NCBI GenBank assembly: GCA_028290285.1 | Contig: JAQGKD010000035.1 | Coordinates: 54,122-118,121, forward strand | Reading direction: 5' to 3' | Length of the DNA: 64,000 bases | DNA from: Hyphomicrobiales bacterium | Lineage (GTDB): Bacteria; Pseudomonadota; Alphaproteobacteria; Rhizobiales; Beijerinckiaceae | Part shown: piece after piece, positions 10,076 through 19,606 of the stretch | How positions within the stretch are numbered: position 1 is the stretch's first letter | How the letters are laid out: the number at the start of each line of letters is the position of its first letter | The notes under the pieces: model-generated | Databases searched by the model: none | The model's input: the letters and a program-made list of their open reading frames with translations, nothing else | What the model was told of the DNA's origin: nothing | Position numbers and translations under genes: made by a program

Positions 10076-11734
10076 ATGTGGTCACAGGTCTATAATCCAC
10101 TGGGCAGCGCGATGCTGTCGACGCTCGCAGCTGCCATTCCGGTCTTCACGCTGCTCATCCTGATCGCGACGGGGAAGGTGAAAGCGCATGTCGCGGCGCT
10201 GATCGCGCTCGCCGCGAGCCTTCTCATCGCTATCTTCGTCTTCACCATGCCGGCAGGACTTGCGATCCGCGCCGCTATCCTGGGCGCTGTCACGGGTTTC
10301 TTTCCGATCGGCTGGATCATCGTCAATGTGATCTTCCTATACCGGCTGACACTGGAAAAGGGCTGGTTCGGGCTGGTGCAGCAATCGATCGGCGGGGTGA
10401 CGGCGGATCGGCGCCTGCAGCTTCTGCTGATCGCCTTCTGCTTCGGAGCCTTCTTCGAAGGAGCCTCGGGCTTCGGCACGCCGGTCGCCGTCACCGGCGC
10501 GATCCTGATGGGCCTCGGCTTCTCGCCGCTCGCCGCCTCGGGCCTGTCGCTGATCGCGAATACGGCCCCGGTTGCCTACGGCGCCCTGGGCACTCCGATC
10601 CAGGGACTGGCGAGCGTCACCGGGCTCGACGCGTTCCAGCTCGGCGCGATGGTCGGGCGGCAGTTGCCGCTGTTCTCGCTGATCGTGCCGTTCTGGCTGA
10701 TCGCCGCCTTTGCGGGCCTTCGCGGCATGATGGCGATCTGGCCGGCCATCCTGGTCTGCGGTGTCTCTTTCGCCGTGCCGCAATTCCTGATTTCGAACTA
10801 CATCAATCCGTGGATCGTCGACATCGGCGCTTCCCTCATCTCGATGGGCTGCCTGACGCTGTTCCTCAAGGTGTGGCAGCCCAAGGAACTCTGGACCTCC
10901 CCGGCTCTTCGGACCAAGGACAATTCGGCAGCCAGCGCGCCCGTCGCTCCGTTGGTGCGCACGGGCACGCCCACCGAGATCATGTGGGCCTGGACTCCCT
11001 GGCTCATCCTCTCGGTCATCGTCGCAATCTGGGGGACGAACTGGTTCAAGGGCGTAGTCAACCCGATCTTCTCGCCCAAGATCCCGATCGAAGGTCTGCA
11101 TAACCTCATCTCGAAAGTGCCGCCCGTTGTCGCCAAGGCAGTCCCGGAGGGAGCCATCTTCGAGTTCAGCTTCCTGTCCTACACGGGAACGGGGATCCTG
11201 CTCGCGGCGATCCTGTCGGGCATTGTCATGCGCTATTCGCCAGTTCGCCTGGTCAAGGCCTATGGCGAGACGTTGTGGATCACGCGCTATTCGCTGATCA
11301 CCATCGCAGCCATGCTGTCGATCGGCACGCTGACGCGCTTTTCGGGCATCGACGCCACGCTCGGCCTTGCCTTCGCGGGGGCGGGCATCCTCTATCCCTT
11401 CTTCGGCACCCTGCTCGGCTGGCTCGGCGTCGCATTGACGGGATCGGATACGGCTTCGAACGTCCTGTTCGGCGGTCTCCAGAAGATCACCGCCGAACAG
11501 CTGGGGCTGTCGCCGATCCTGATGTCGGCGGCCAATTCGTCGGGCGGCGTCATGGGCAAGATGATCGACGCGCAATCGATCGTCGTCGCCTCAACCGCGA
11601 CCAACTGGTTCGGACACGAGGGCACGATCCTGCGCTTCGTGTTCTGGCACTCGATCGCGCTGGCCTGCCTCGTCGGCTGCTTCGTGATGCTGCAGGCCTA
11701 TGTCTGGCCGTTCACGGAAATGGTCGTGAAGTAG
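10076..11734 (+). CDS. lldP: L-lactate permease (LldP/LctP family)
   Basis: Inner-membrane lactate (possibly also glycolate) proton symporter of 552 aa with about 12-14 hydrophobic segments. Family hallmarks are FGAFFEGASGFGTPVA near residues 123-138, PVAYGALGTPI, and the C-terminal GSDTASNVLFGGLQ and SSGGVMGKMIDAQS. The start at 10076 (MWSQVYNPLGS) is typical. No lactate dehydrogenase or LldR regulator lies next to it. It sits between the acnA terminator and a perfect 12-bp hairpin, so it is probably monocistronic. Confidence 0.93.
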   Translation: MWSQVYNPLGSAMLSTLAAAIPVFTLLILIATGKVKAHVAALIALAASLLIAIFVFTMPAGLAIRAAILGAVTGFFPIGWIIVNVIFLYRLTLEKGWFGLVQQSIGGVTADRRLQLLLIAFCFGAFFEGASGFGTPVAVTGAILMGLGFSPLAASGLSLIANTAPVAYGALGTPIQGLASVTGLDAFQLGAMVGRQLPLFSLIVPFWLIAAFAGLRGMMAIWPAILVCGVSFAVPQFLISNYINPWIVDIGASLISMGCLTLFLKVWQPKELWTSPALRTKDNSAASAPVAPLVRTGTPTEIMWAWTPWLILSVIVAIWGTNWFKGVVNPIFSPKIPIEGLHNLISKVPPVVAKAVPEGAIFEFSFLSYTGTGILLAAILSGIVMRYSPVRLVKAYGETLWITRYSLITIAAMLSIGTLTRFSGIDATLGLAFAGAGILYPFFGTLLGWLGVALTGSDTASNVLFGGLQKITAEQLGLSPILMSAANSSGGVMGKMIDAQSIVVASTATNWFGHEGTILRFVFWHSIALACLVGCFVMLQAYVWPFTEMVVK

Positions 11735-11749
11735 CCGATCGCCGATCTT

Positions 11750-11777
11750 CGACGGCCGGACTCCTGTCCGGCCGTCG
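11750..11777. terminator. Hairpin between convergent lldP and DsrE gene
   Basis: A perfect 12-bp stem, CGACGGCCGGAC / GTCCGGCCGTCG, with a TCCT loop starts 15 nt after the lldP stop. It also lies just beyond the 3' end of the converging gene. There is only a weak T run, so it may act as a bidirectional terminator or 3'-end stabiliser. Confidence 0.65.
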
Positions 11778-11785
11778 TATTCCGA

Positions 11786-12295
11786 TCAGGGACGGATGTA
11801 GACGAAGCCCTGCTGTTGAAGCGCCGTGACTTCAGCGACGCCGGCCAGAACGATGTCCTCCGGCCTGACGTCATAGAGATCGTTGTCGGGATCGATGCCC
11901 TGGTTGAGCAGCGTGTTGCGGCAGACCAGGATCTTCATGCCCTGGTTTTTCAGGTCGTCGATCTTCTTGCGCAAGGCCTGATCGCCTTTGGCCGATTGCA
12001 GCAGCTTGACCCCGTCGCCCGCCAGCACCATGCGCAGATCGATGTTCTTTGCGCCCAGCGCCTTGATGTGATTGCCGGCCGTGCCGAGCACCCGGGCGCT
12101 GTAACCGCGGTTCAGCCAGCTTTCGCCATCCGTGACCTGATAGACGACCTTTTGCATGGGATAGGTCGAGAAGGTCATGGCCGCCACGCTGGACGGCGCT
12201 TCGCCGCGGGACGAGTGCGCAAAAAACAAGACGGACATGATGCCCAGGACGTTGGCGACCAAAACGGCCAGCCAGAAGGGGCGAGACTTCGACAT
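11786..12295 (-). CDS. Exported or membrane-anchored DsrE-family protein
   Basis: 169-aa protein with an N-terminal hydrophobic helix (about residues 8-26) and a DsrE/DsrF-like sulfur-relay fold. The pattern KVVYQV, GNHIKALGAKNIDLRMVLAG, GMKILVCRNTL and LAGVAEVTALQQQGFVYIRP matches exported COG1416-type proteins. A Cys occurs in VCRNTL at the position seen in these relatives. The function of the subgroup is not established. It stands alone, convergent with lldP. Confidence 0.75.
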   Translation of the reverse strand: MSKSRPFWLAVLVANVLGIMSVLFFAHSSRGEAPSSVAAMTFSTYPMQKVVYQVTDGESWLNRGYSARVLGTAGNHIKALGAKNIDLRMVLAGDGVKLLQSAKGDQALRKKIDDLKNQGMKILVCRNTLLNQGIDPDNDLYDVRPEDIVLAGVAEVTALQQQGFVYIRP

Positions 12296-12499
12296 GAAAA
12301 CACTCTCGGTGAATGCAGTGAGAAAATTGAATGTCTGAAAATATTGCCCGACTTTAATGCCGGGGTCTTAACATCCGCTTTCCGGGCCATGAGGCCGCGG
12401 TCCCGGTTCGCCTGCCGGTCCCGGGCGCTTGCCAAGCCCTGGCGCAGGGGCTAGCAATCCGCCTCCCCCTTCTTCGTTTTCTCCAGCGCGGGACTAGCC

Positions 12500-13612
12500 A
12501 TGGCGACGCACAATCTTCTTCTCCTGCCCGGCGACGGGATCGGCCCGGAAGTCATGGCCGAGGTCGTCAAGGTGGCCGACTGGTTCGGCGCGCAGGGCAT
12601 CGCCAGCTTCGAAACGCAGACGGGCCTCGTCGGCGGCTGCGCCTATGACGCCCACGGGCAGGCGATCAGCGAATCCGACATGGCGCTCGCGATGGCTGCA
12701 GATGCGGTGATCTTCGGCGCAGTCGGCGGCCCGAAATGGGATGGCGTTCCCTACGATGTGCGTCCGGAGGCGGGCCTCCTGCGCCTGCGCAAGGACATGA
12801 AGCTGTTCGCCAACCTGCGCCCGGCCATCTGCTATCCGGCGCTGGCGGATGCCTCGTCGCTGAAGCGCGAGATCGTCGAGAACCTCGACATCATGATCGT
12901 GCGCGAACTGACGGGCGGCGTCTATTTCGGCGAGCCCAAGCAGATCATCGATCTCGGCAATGGGCAGAAGCGCGGCATCGATACGCAGGTCTACGACACC
13001 TACGAGATCGAGCGCATCGGCCGCGTCGCCTTCGAGCTGGCGCGCAAGCGCGGCAACAAGGTGACGTCTTCCGAGAAGCGCAACGTCATGAAGTCGGGCG
13101 TGCTCTGGAACGAAGTCATCACCGCCCTGCACAAGCGCGACTACGCCGATGTGGAACTGGAGCACCAGCTGGCCGATGCGCTCGGCATGCAACTCGTGCG
13201 CTGGCCCAAGCAGTTCGACGTGATCGTGACGGACAATCTGTTCGGCGACATGCTGTCGGATGTCGCGGCCATGCTCACGGGATCGCTGGGCATGCTGCCC
13301 TCCGCCTCGCTCGGCGAGGCTGATCCCAAGACCGGCAAGCGCAAGGCGCTCTATGAGCCCGTGCATGGCTCGGCGCCCGATATCGCCGGCCAGGGCATCG
13401 CCAATCCGATCGCGATGATCGGTTCATTCGGGATGGCGCTGCGCTATTCCTTTGGACTGGGCGATGCAGCCGACATGGTCGACAAGGCCATCGCCAACGT
13501 TCTGGCCTCAGGCTTGCGCACTAAGGACATTGCGACGCCGGGACAGGCGACTGTCGGGACGGTCGAGATGGGCAATGCCATCGTGGCCGCTCTGCAGACT
13601 CTTTCGGCCTGA
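12500..13612 (+). CDS. leuB: 3-isopropylmalate dehydrogenase
   Basis: NAD-dependent oxidative decarboxylase of leucine biosynthesis. The length is 370 aa. It has N-terminal [16 protein letters not shown], the metal/substrate region [17 protein letters not shown], and the cofactor loop [14 protein letters not shown]. It stands apart from leuC (24.2 kb) and leuD (27.6 kb) in the same window and has its own strong terminator. Confidence 0.97.
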   Translation: MATHNLLLLPGDGIGPEVMAEVVKVADWFGAQGIASFETQTGLVGGCAYDAHGQAISESDMALAMAADAVIFGAVGGPKWDGVPYDVRPEAGLLRLRKDMKLFANLRPAICYPALADASSLKREIVENLDIMIVRELTGGVYFGEPKQIIDLGNGQKRGIDTQVYDTYEIERIGRVAFELARKRGNKVTSSEKRNVMKSGVLWNEVITALHKRDYADVELEHQLADALGMQLVRWPKQFDVIVTDNLFGDMLSDVAAMLTGSLGMLPSASLGEADPKTGKRKALYEPVHGSAPDIAGQGIANPIAMIGSFGMALRYSFGLGDAADMVDKAIANVLASGLRTKDIATPGQATVGTVEMGNAIVAALQTLSA

Positions 13613-13616
13613 GGCA

Positions 13617-13653
13617 CAAAAAAAGCCGGCTGGTTTCCGCCAGCCGGCTTTTT
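13617..13653. terminator. Bidirectional intrinsic terminator after leuB
   Basis: The sequence AAAAAGCCGGCTGG-TTTCCG-CCAGCCGGCTTTTT forms a 10-bp GC stem flanked by A and T tracts. It can therefore serve leuB (+) and the converging small gene (-). Confidence 0.92.
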
Positions 13654-13667
13654 CCGAGCAGTTGAAA

Positions 13668-14021
13668 TCACGGCCCGCCGCGTCCCGTAGAAAATTCGAA
13701 CAGCGGCTGCGGGCGGCCCGGCGGGTCGAAGCGGCGGGGCAGAACGTCGCGTCCAAAGGAATCCGGCGCATAGGTCGCGTAGATCGGCAGGTTCAGGGTC
13801 GTGTTCGCGGTCATGTAATTGCTCATGCTTCCGACGGGGACGATCGGTCCGGGGTCGAGGAAGCTGCGGCGCTGGACGGTCAGCGGCGGCGCCAGCGGAC
13901 GGCGCGCCCTCTGCTGGGCTTCCGCAAGTGATGCGCAAAGGGTCAGCCCCGCCAGCGCGCCGGCGACCCAAGCCATGCGTTTGAAACCTGTCTGGCCTTG
14001 AAGTCTCGAAAATCCCGCCAT
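13668..14021 (-). CDS. Small secreted hypothetical protein
   Basis: Not recognised. The 117-aa product has a basic N-terminus and a hydrophobic core ending in an AEA-Q cleavage-like site (about residue 35). A short Pro/Arg-rich mature part includes TTLNLPIYATYAPDSFGRDVLPRR. A real gene is supported by the signal peptide, by the shared terminator beyond its 3' end and by the lack of a better competing frame. Probably periplasmic. Confidence 0.6.
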   Translation of the reverse strand: MAGFSRLQGQTGFKRMAWVAGALAGLTLCASLAEAQQRARRPLAPPLTVQRRSFLDPGPIVPVGSMSNYMTANTTLNLPIYATYAPDSFGRDVLPRRFDPPGRPQPLFEFSTGRGGP

Positions 14022-14106
14022 GCTGATTCCCCTTTGTCAGGTCGCTTACGGGATAACGCGCACGGCGACGTTTGGTTGATTGTTCTTTCGTATGGTCGAG
14101 CTCGCC

Positions 14107-15294
14107 TCACCGGACCGAGGCAATCCTGCCTCGCAGCTCCAGTCGGGTGGCTGGAATGATTGCCGAGCGCATTGCCCCACCACGTCCGCATTCGCGCCGC
14201 CGGCCCGCTTCGGCCAACGCGAAGAACGAGCCTGTCGCGCGGTCCCGTCCCGACGAAACGAGGTCTATGCGATCTATCATGCAGGACAGCGCTCCGCGGT
14301 CGATGCGCCTGTTCGGCGCCTCACATGCCAGGCCTTCGATGCGCACGCCCGGGTTGTTGGCGGCCAGCTGAAAGGCGAGGCAATCGAGGGCGCCGCGCTT
14401 GCTTCCGGGGGATCCCAGAACCACGTCAGCGACGGCGAACGCCCCGAAACGCGTCGGCAAAGGCGTCGCCTTCCCGCTGCGCAGGACGACAGTCCGGGAC
14501 AGTGCCGCCTGCCGCTCCAGAGCGGTGTCGAGGCCGCCCCCAAAGGGCGGTCCCCCTTCCGTTGCGATGGTGAGGTGAAGCCAGGGGCGATCCTCGCCAC
14601 GATGGGTGCCGAATGTCAGGGTATCGCTGCGGCCGGGACCGTCCTGGTCGCGGCTTGCAGCATAGCCTGTCGCGTCCGGGCCGAGATCGGGGTGGTCGAG
14701 GGAATAGATGCGGGCGGGCCGATTGATGGATGCCCAGACATGGCCCGGCGCTGTCCGCCCGGGCTCATCGATACGCCCGTCGGATGCGCCCGCGAGGATC
14801 GGCACCATTGCCACGCCGACGAAGAGCATGCCGCCGCTCGCGCCGAGGCTCGTTGCGGGCCAGCGCCGCGCCACGCGCCAGCATAACCGGCCGAGGTACC
14901 GGAGGATGCCAAGGGCGATCCACAGGAGGAAAGCTGTCGCACGCGCCAGCAGCCGGAAGGCAGGCATCGCCGGTCGCATCGAGGCGCAGCCCGCACGATG
15001 GGCGGCGTTCAAATGCGCGCGAGCGCTGCGCCAGATCCAGCCCGCATGGGCCCAAAGGCGATCCCGCCGGCGTGCAGGGACGACGGGCGTCGCCAGGGCA
15101 GCCGTTTCGACCGACGTTTCTTCAACAAAAACGGTCCCCAGCAGGCGCGGTTCGAGCGGCTTCGGCAAAGCCTGTTGAAAGGCTTCGGTGAAGCGCCGCG
15201 CCCCAGTGGCGACGGACGGGCGCCCCTCGTTCGTGACGAACTCAAACGCCGGCAGGCCCGCGCGCGGGCTCCCAGGAAAGCTGATGTCGGACAT
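14107..15294 (-). CDS. Hypothetical membrane protein
   Basis: Not recognised. The 395-aa product has a soluble N-terminal stretch of about 105 residues, then two hydrophobic segments (about 112-132 and 148-170). The rest is a probably periplasmic C-terminal domain. This domain has regularly spaced cysteines (LDCLAF, GLACEAP, LSCMID), which could form disulfides. The C-terminal half (TFGTHRGEDRPWLHLTIATEGG onward) looks like a globular secreted domain. Membrane topology suggests an envelope role, but no function can be given. Confidence 0.65.
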   Translation of the reverse strand: MSDISFPGSPRAGLPAFEFVTNEGRPSVATGARRFTEAFQQALPKPLEPRLLGTVFVEETSVETAALATPVVPARRRDRLWAHAGWIWRSARAHLNAAHRAGCASMRPAMPAFRLLARATAFLLWIALGILRYLGRLCWRVARRWPATSLGASGGMLFVGVAMVPILAGASDGRIDEPGRTAPGHVWASINRPARIYSLDHPDLGPDATGYAASRDQDGPGRSDTLTFGTHRGEDRPWLHLTIATEGGPPFGGGLDTALERQAALSRTVVLRSGKATPLPTRFGAFAVADVVLGSPGSKRGALDCLAFQLAANNPGVRIEGLACEAPNRRIDRGALSCMIDRIDLVSSGRDRATGSFFALAEAGRRRECGRGGAMRSAIIPATRLELRGRIASVR

Positions 15295-15709
15295 AAAGTC
15301 ACTGCGGTCAAAATGAGGGGGTGTTCTGCAATCCCTACAATTTGCGCCCAGGAGTTTGGCTGCTAGTTACCACGCGGAAACAAGCTGTAAACATGGGTAA
15401 CGCGGGGTTATTGCGGGCTTCGACCGGGCTCGCCGCAGCGGGCGAGCGATTGACATTGCTGTCGTGCCCGTGTTTTGAAATGCGCTGACGGTCCCCCGGG
15501 GACCGGGGTCCCCAAGCGGACCGGGAGCTTTGCGCCATGGCCTTGCGATCGATCGTTTCGACGACGTGCAAACGGCTCGCCACCCCTGGTGGCGGCACGG
15601 CCTGAGACACGCCCGTCGTCCCGCTCTCCTCCGCGGGTGCGGAGCGGAGACCGCATGATGCGGACGGCGGGGGAGAGGGCTTCAGTTCACGAACACGGGA
15701 TGTGAGAAG
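15295..15709. other. 415-bp divergent intergenic region
   Basis: Region between the hypothetical membrane protein (-) and asd (+). It should hold both promoters. I see no convincing gene. The track ORFs here are short and Arg-rich without family features. Short GC-rich self-complementary stretches occur (for example CTCCGCGGGTGCGGAG near 15630), but no recognised RNA motif. Confidence 0.6.
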
Positions 15710-16738
15710 ATGGGTTACAAGGTCGCCGTTGTCGGCGCCACGGGTAACGTGGGCCGCGAAATGCTCGATATCCTGGCCGAACGCAAGTTCCCGGCCGACG
15801 AGGTCGTGGCGCTCGCTTCCAGCCGCTCGCTGGGCACCGAGGTCTCCTACGGAGACAAGGTCCTCAAGTGCAAGGTGCTCGACAATTACGACTTCTCGGG
15901 CACGGATATCTGCCTGATGTCGGCGGGAGGCGAGGTCTCCAAGGTCTGGTCGCCCAAGATCGGCGCGCAGGGCTGCGTCGTCATCGACAATTCCTCGGTC
16001 TGGCGCATGGACTCCGAAGTGCCGCTGATCGTGCCGGAAGTGAATGCCGATGCGATCGTCGGCTTCCGCAAGAAGATGATCATCGCCAATCCGAATTGCT
16101 CGACCGCGCAGCTCGTGGTCGCGCTGAAGCCTCTGCATGACGCCTTTGTCGTCAAGCGCGTCGTCGTCTCGACCTACCAGTCTGTGTCGGGCGCGGGCAA
16201 GGAAGGCATGGACGAGTTGTTCTCGCAGACGCGGGCCGTCTTCGTGTCCGATTCAGTCGAGGGCAAGAAGTTCCCCAAGCGCATCGCCTTCAACCTCATT
16301 CCCCAGATCGACGTCTTCATGGAAGACGGCTTTACGAAGGAAGAGTGGAAGATGATGGCCGAGACCAAGAAGATTCTCGACCCGAAGATCAAGCTGACCG
16401 CGACCTGCGTGCGCGTGCCGGTGTTCATCTCGCATTCGGAATCGGTCAACGTGGAATTCGAGAAGCCGGTCACGGCGGACGAAGCCCGCGAGATCCTGCG
16501 CGAGGCGCCCGGCATTCTCGTCATCGACAAGCACGAGCCGGGTGGCTACATCACCCCGCATGAGGCGGCAGGCGAAGACGCGACCTATATTTCGCGCATT
16601 CGCGAAGATGCGACCGTCGAGAACGGCCTGGCCTTCTGGTGCGTGTCTGACAACCTGCGCAAGGGCGCGGCGCTGAATGCGATCCAGATCGCCGAAGTGC
16701 TGATCAACCGCAAGCTGATCTCGCCCAAGGCGGCGTAA
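15710..16738 (+). CDS. asd: Aspartate-semialdehyde dehydrogenase
   Basis: Catalyses NADPH-dependent reduction of aspartyl phosphate at the branch point to lysine, threonine, methionine and diaminopimelate. It has Rossmann motif VVGATGNVGREML, catalytic Cys130 in NPNCSTAQ, and the QSVSGAGKEGMDELF segment. The length is 342 aa. lysC, for the preceding step, is at the far end of the window. Its 3' end contains an unusual tandem palindrome. Confidence 0.97.
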   Translation: MGYKVAVVGATGNVGREMLDILAERKFPADEVVALASSRSLGTEVSYGDKVLKCKVLDNYDFSGTDICLMSAGGEVSKVWSPKIGAQGCVVIDNSSVWRMDSEVPLIVPEVNADAIVGFRKKMIIANPNCSTAQLVVALKPLHDAFVVKRVVVSTYQSVSGAGKEGMDELFSQTRAVFVSDSVEGKKFPKRIAFNLIPQIDVFMEDGFTKEEWKMMAETKKILDPKIKLTATCVRVPVFISHSESVNVEFEKPVTADEAREILREAPGILVIDKHEPGGYITPHEAAGEDATYISRIREDATVENGLAFWCVSDNLRKGAALNAIQIAEVLINRKLISPKAA

Positions 16739-16780
16739 GGGGCAGACCCTTACGCGGCGCAAGGGGCAGACCCTTACGCG
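16733..16780. repeat. Tandem palindrome at the asd / MBL convergent 3' ends
   Basis: A 9-bp hairpin, GCGTAAGGG-gcaga-CCCTTACGC, is followed by a second, near-identical copy (CAAGGGGCAGACCCTTACGCG). The first copy includes the asd TAA stop and the second includes the TAA stop of the opposing gene. It may act as a bidirectional 3'-end structure. Confidence 0.7.
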
Positions 16781-17766
16781 GGAACGTCGAACACCTCTCC
16801 GGGGCGGAAGACGCGGAATTTTTCCGCTGCGTGTCCGCCCCTTTCGAGCGCCGCCGCCAGCGCGAGTGGCGGCTCGTCCAGCGCCTCGTTGGTGAGCTGG
16901 AACGTGCCCCAATGATGTGCCATGGCGTGCCGCGCGCCGATAATTTCAAGAATGCGCAGGGATTCTGCAGGGTCCACATGCTGGTCGGCCATGAACCAGC
17001 GCGGCTCGTAGGCCCCGATGGGCAGGATCGCGAGGCGGAACTCGCCGTGCTTTTCGCGTGCGGCGTGAAACAGCCCGCCGTCCGCAAAGCCCGTATCGGC
17101 GATGTGATAGATCGAGCCTGCGGGTGTTTCGATCACGAATGCGCACCAGAGCGCCATTCGCTTGTCGAGAACGCCGCGTGCGGACCAATGGTAGGACGGC
17201 TCCAGATGCACCGCCACGCCGGGCGCGATCTCGACCCGTGCGTCCCAATCGTGCGGCTCGGCGCGGATTGCTGTGTCGTGGGCACGCATGATCGTGTCGT
17301 TGCCCAGCGGCGTGACGACCCGGCTGGGGCGGTTGGCGGCGAGCCACGACAGCATCTTCAGATCGAGATGGTCGTAGTGGTTGTGCGAGACCAGCACGGC
17401 GTCGAGATGCGGCAGATCCTCGCGCGGGATGCCCGGTGCGTTGACGCGCTTGGGGCCGGCGAAGGAGAAGGGGCTCGCACGTTCCGCCCAGACCGGGTCG
17501 ATCAGCAGGTTCACGCCCTGCGTCTGGATGAGGAGGGTGGCGTGCCCGACGTAGGACACGCGGAGAGCGTCACCGTGAACGCGAGCGGGAGGCCGGTCTT
17601 GCGCGGGGCCGGGAAAGCTCTCGGGCCATCTGGCGCGGGCTTCGCCGAACGACCATTTCAGCAGGTCGAGCGGGCTCTTGTCGCGGATGTGGCCGGGGAC
17701 GAAGAAACGCTTGCCGTCGTAATGGTCGGAGGCCGGGCCGTCGTAATAGGGATTCTTGCGTGGCAT
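16774..17766 (-). CDS. Metallo-beta-lactamase-fold hydrolase, NAPE-PLD-like
   Basis: Cytoplasmic metal-dependent hydrolase of the N-acyl-phosphatidylethanolamine phospholipase D-like/RomA-type branch of the MBL superfamily. The metal motif is SHNHYDHLD (HNHYDH at 128-133). The upstream pattern YVGHATLLIQTQGVNLLIDPVW and later DTGFADGG and AHHWGTFQLT fit this branch. The length is 330 aa and there is no signal peptide. The bacterial substrate is unknown. It is convergent with asd. Confidence 0.85.
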   Translation of the reverse strand: MPRKNPYYDGPASDHYDGKRFFVPGHIRDKSPLDLLKWSFGEARARWPESFPGPAQDRPPARVHGDALRVSYVGHATLLIQTQGVNLLIDPVWAERASPFSFAGPKRVNAPGIPREDLPHLDAVLVSHNHYDHLDLKMLSWLAANRPSRVVTPLGNDTIMRAHDTAIRAEPHDWDARVEIAPGVAVHLEPSYHWSARGVLDKRMALWCAFVIETPAGSIYHIADTGFADGGLFHAAREKHGEFRLAILPIGAYEPRWFMADQHVDPAESLRILEIIGARHAMAHHWGTFQLTNEALDEPPLALAAALERGGHAAEKFRVFRPGEVFDVPA

Positions 17767-18041
17767 GAAGGCTCCGGTGAGGGCGGCTCACGAAAACGAA
17801 TTTGGGGAACAGCCCTGAAACTATGTCGAATCGGGCGCTGCGCAAGGGCCGGGCTGCCGCGCAGGTTGACGGACGGGCCCGCTCCTTTTAGAAGAGCCTC
17901 ATCTTCGTCACTCTGACGACCCGATCCGCCGCCCAGCCCTCGAGGCTGGAGGCCCACGTCCGGCAGCGCGATGCGCCCCCGGGCGCATTCCCCTTTGGGA
18001 TCAGGCCGCCATAGGACGATGCAACCGAGGATGGACCCCGC

Positions 18042-19601
18042 ATGTTCGAAGGCCTGAGCGAAAAGCTCTCCGGCATATTCGACGCGCTGACACGGCGCGG
18101 CGCGCTGAGCGAAGAGGACGTGAACACCGCGCTGCGCGAGGTGCGTCGCGCCTTGCTCGAAGCCGATGTTGCGCTCGAGGTCGTGCGCGCGTTCACCGAC
18201 AAGGTGCGGGCCCGCGCGGTCGGCGCCAATGTCGTGAAGTCGGTCACGCCGGGCCAGATGGTCGTCAAGATCGTCAATGACGTGCTCATAGACACGCTCG
18301 GCGAGACCAGCGATCCCATCAATCTCGATGCCGCCCCGCCCGTCGCAATCATGATGGTCGGCTTGCAGGGCGCCGGTAAGACCACGACCGCCGCCAAGAT
18401 CGCCAAGCGCCTTCGTGATCGCGAGAAGCGCCGCGTGCTGATGGCCTCGCTCGACGTGAAGCGTCCGGCGGCGCAGGAACAGCTCGCCGTACTCGGCCGC
18501 CAGATCGGCATCGACACGCTGCCGATCATCGCGGGCCAGACGCCGGTGCAGATCGCACGCCGCGCCGAAGAGACCGCGCGCCTGCAGGGCTTCGACGTCG
18601 TCATCCTCGACACAGCCGGCCGCACGCATATCGACGAGCCGCTGATGGCCGAGATGGCCGAGATCAAGGCGGCCACGAACCCGCACGAAATCCTGCTCGT
18701 CGCCGACAGCCTGACCGGCCAGGACGCCGTCAATCTGGCGCGCAATTTCGACGAGCGCGTAGGCATCACCGGCATCGTGCTGACGCGCGTCGACGGCGAC
18801 GGGCGGGGCGGCGCCGCGCTCTCCATGCGCGCGGTCACCGGCAAGCCGATCAAGCTCATCGGTACGGGTGAGAAGGTCGACGATCTCGAGGAATTCCATC
18901 CGCAGCGGATCGCCAACCGCATTCTGGGCATGGGCGACATCGTCTCGCTCGTCGAGAAGGCGGCGCAGTCGATCGACGCGGAGAAGGCCCAGCGCATCGC
19001 CGACAAGATGCGCAAGGGCAAGTTCGATCTGGACGACCTGTCCGAGCAGCTGGCTCAGGTCGAGAAGATCGGCGGCCTCGGCGGCATCATGGGCATGCTG
19101 CCCGGCATGGCCAAGATGAAGGACCAGCTGGCGGCCGCCAATCTCGACGACAAGGTCATCAAGCGCCAGCGTGCGATCATCTCGTCGATGACAGCGCAGG
19201 AGCGCCGTAACCCCGACATCCTCAAGGCCTCGCGCAAGAAGCGCATCGCGGCGGGCTCGGGTACGAGCGTCGAACTCGTCAATCGCCTGCTCAAGCAGCA
19301 TCGGCAGATGGCCGACATGATGAAGGCCATGGGCGGCGCCAACAAGCGCGGGCCGATGGGCAAGATGGCGCAGATGTTCGGCCTGGGTGGAGGCGGCATG
19401 CCGCAGCCGACGCCCGAACAGATCGAGGCGATGCAGAAGCAGATGGGAGGCTCGATGCCCGCCATGCCGAAGCTGCCGGATTCGCCTCCGCCCGGCGCCT
19501 TCGCGCCCAAGCCGGGCCTGCCCGGGCTTCCGGGGCTCGGCGCCAAATTTCCGGGGCTTCCGGGCCTCTCAGGTTTCAACCCGTTGGGGAAGAAGAAGTG
19601 A
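18042..19601 (+). CDS. ffh: Signal recognition particle protein Ffh
   Basis: SRP GTPase that binds signal sequences and 4.5S RNA. The N domain is followed by a G domain with P-loop GLQGAGKTTTAAKIA (about 107-121), DTAGRTHID and TRVDGDGRGG. The Met-rich M domain covers about 325-430. At 519 aa it is clearly longer than the roughly 450 aa of typical Ffh. The extra C-terminus (from about 455) is rich in Met, Pro and Gly and carries repeated PGLPGL units ending in a Lys tail. No 4.5S RNA gene was found nearby. It heads the ffh-rpsP-rimM-trmD-rplS cluster. Confidence 0.97.
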   Translation: MFEGLSEKLSGIFDALTRRGALSEEDVNTALREVRRALLEADVALEVVRAFTDKVRARAVGANVVKSVTPGQMVVKIVNDVLIDTLGETSDPINLDAAPPVAIMMVGLQGAGKTTTAAKIAKRLRDREKRRVLMASLDVKRPAAQEQLAVLGRQIGIDTLPIIAGQTPVQIARRAEETARLQGFDVVILDTAGRTHIDEPLMAEMAEIKAATNPHEILLVADSLTGQDAVNLARNFDERVGITGIVLTRVDGDGRGGAALSMRAVTGKPIKLIGTGEKVDDLEEFHPQRIANRILGMGDIVSLVEKAAQSIDAEKAQRIADKMRKGKFDLDDLSEQLAQVEKIGGLGGIMGMLPGMAKMKDQLAAANLDDKVIKRQRAIISSMTAQERRNPDILKASRKKRIAAGSGTSVELVNRLLKQHRQMADMMKAMGGANKRGPMGKMAQMFGLGGGGMPQPTPEQIEAMQKQMGGSMPAMPKLPDSPPPGAFAPKPGLPGLPGLGAKFPGLPGLSGFNPLGKKK

Positions 19602-19606
19602 TCCCG

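Noticed and set aside
15408-15656. 82-aa minus-strand ORF in the gap before asd
   Set aside because: Arg/Gly-rich, no ribosome binding site or family features; looks like non-coding GC-rich sequence.
17880-18041. 4.5S/SRP RNA gene upstream of ffh
   Set aside because: Inspected for the conserved GGAAGGAAGCAGCC-like domain IV sequence. It is not present.
17658-19301. 547-aa minus-strand ORF overlapping ffh and the MBL gene
   Set aside because: Covers parts of two real genes in other frames; no domain features.
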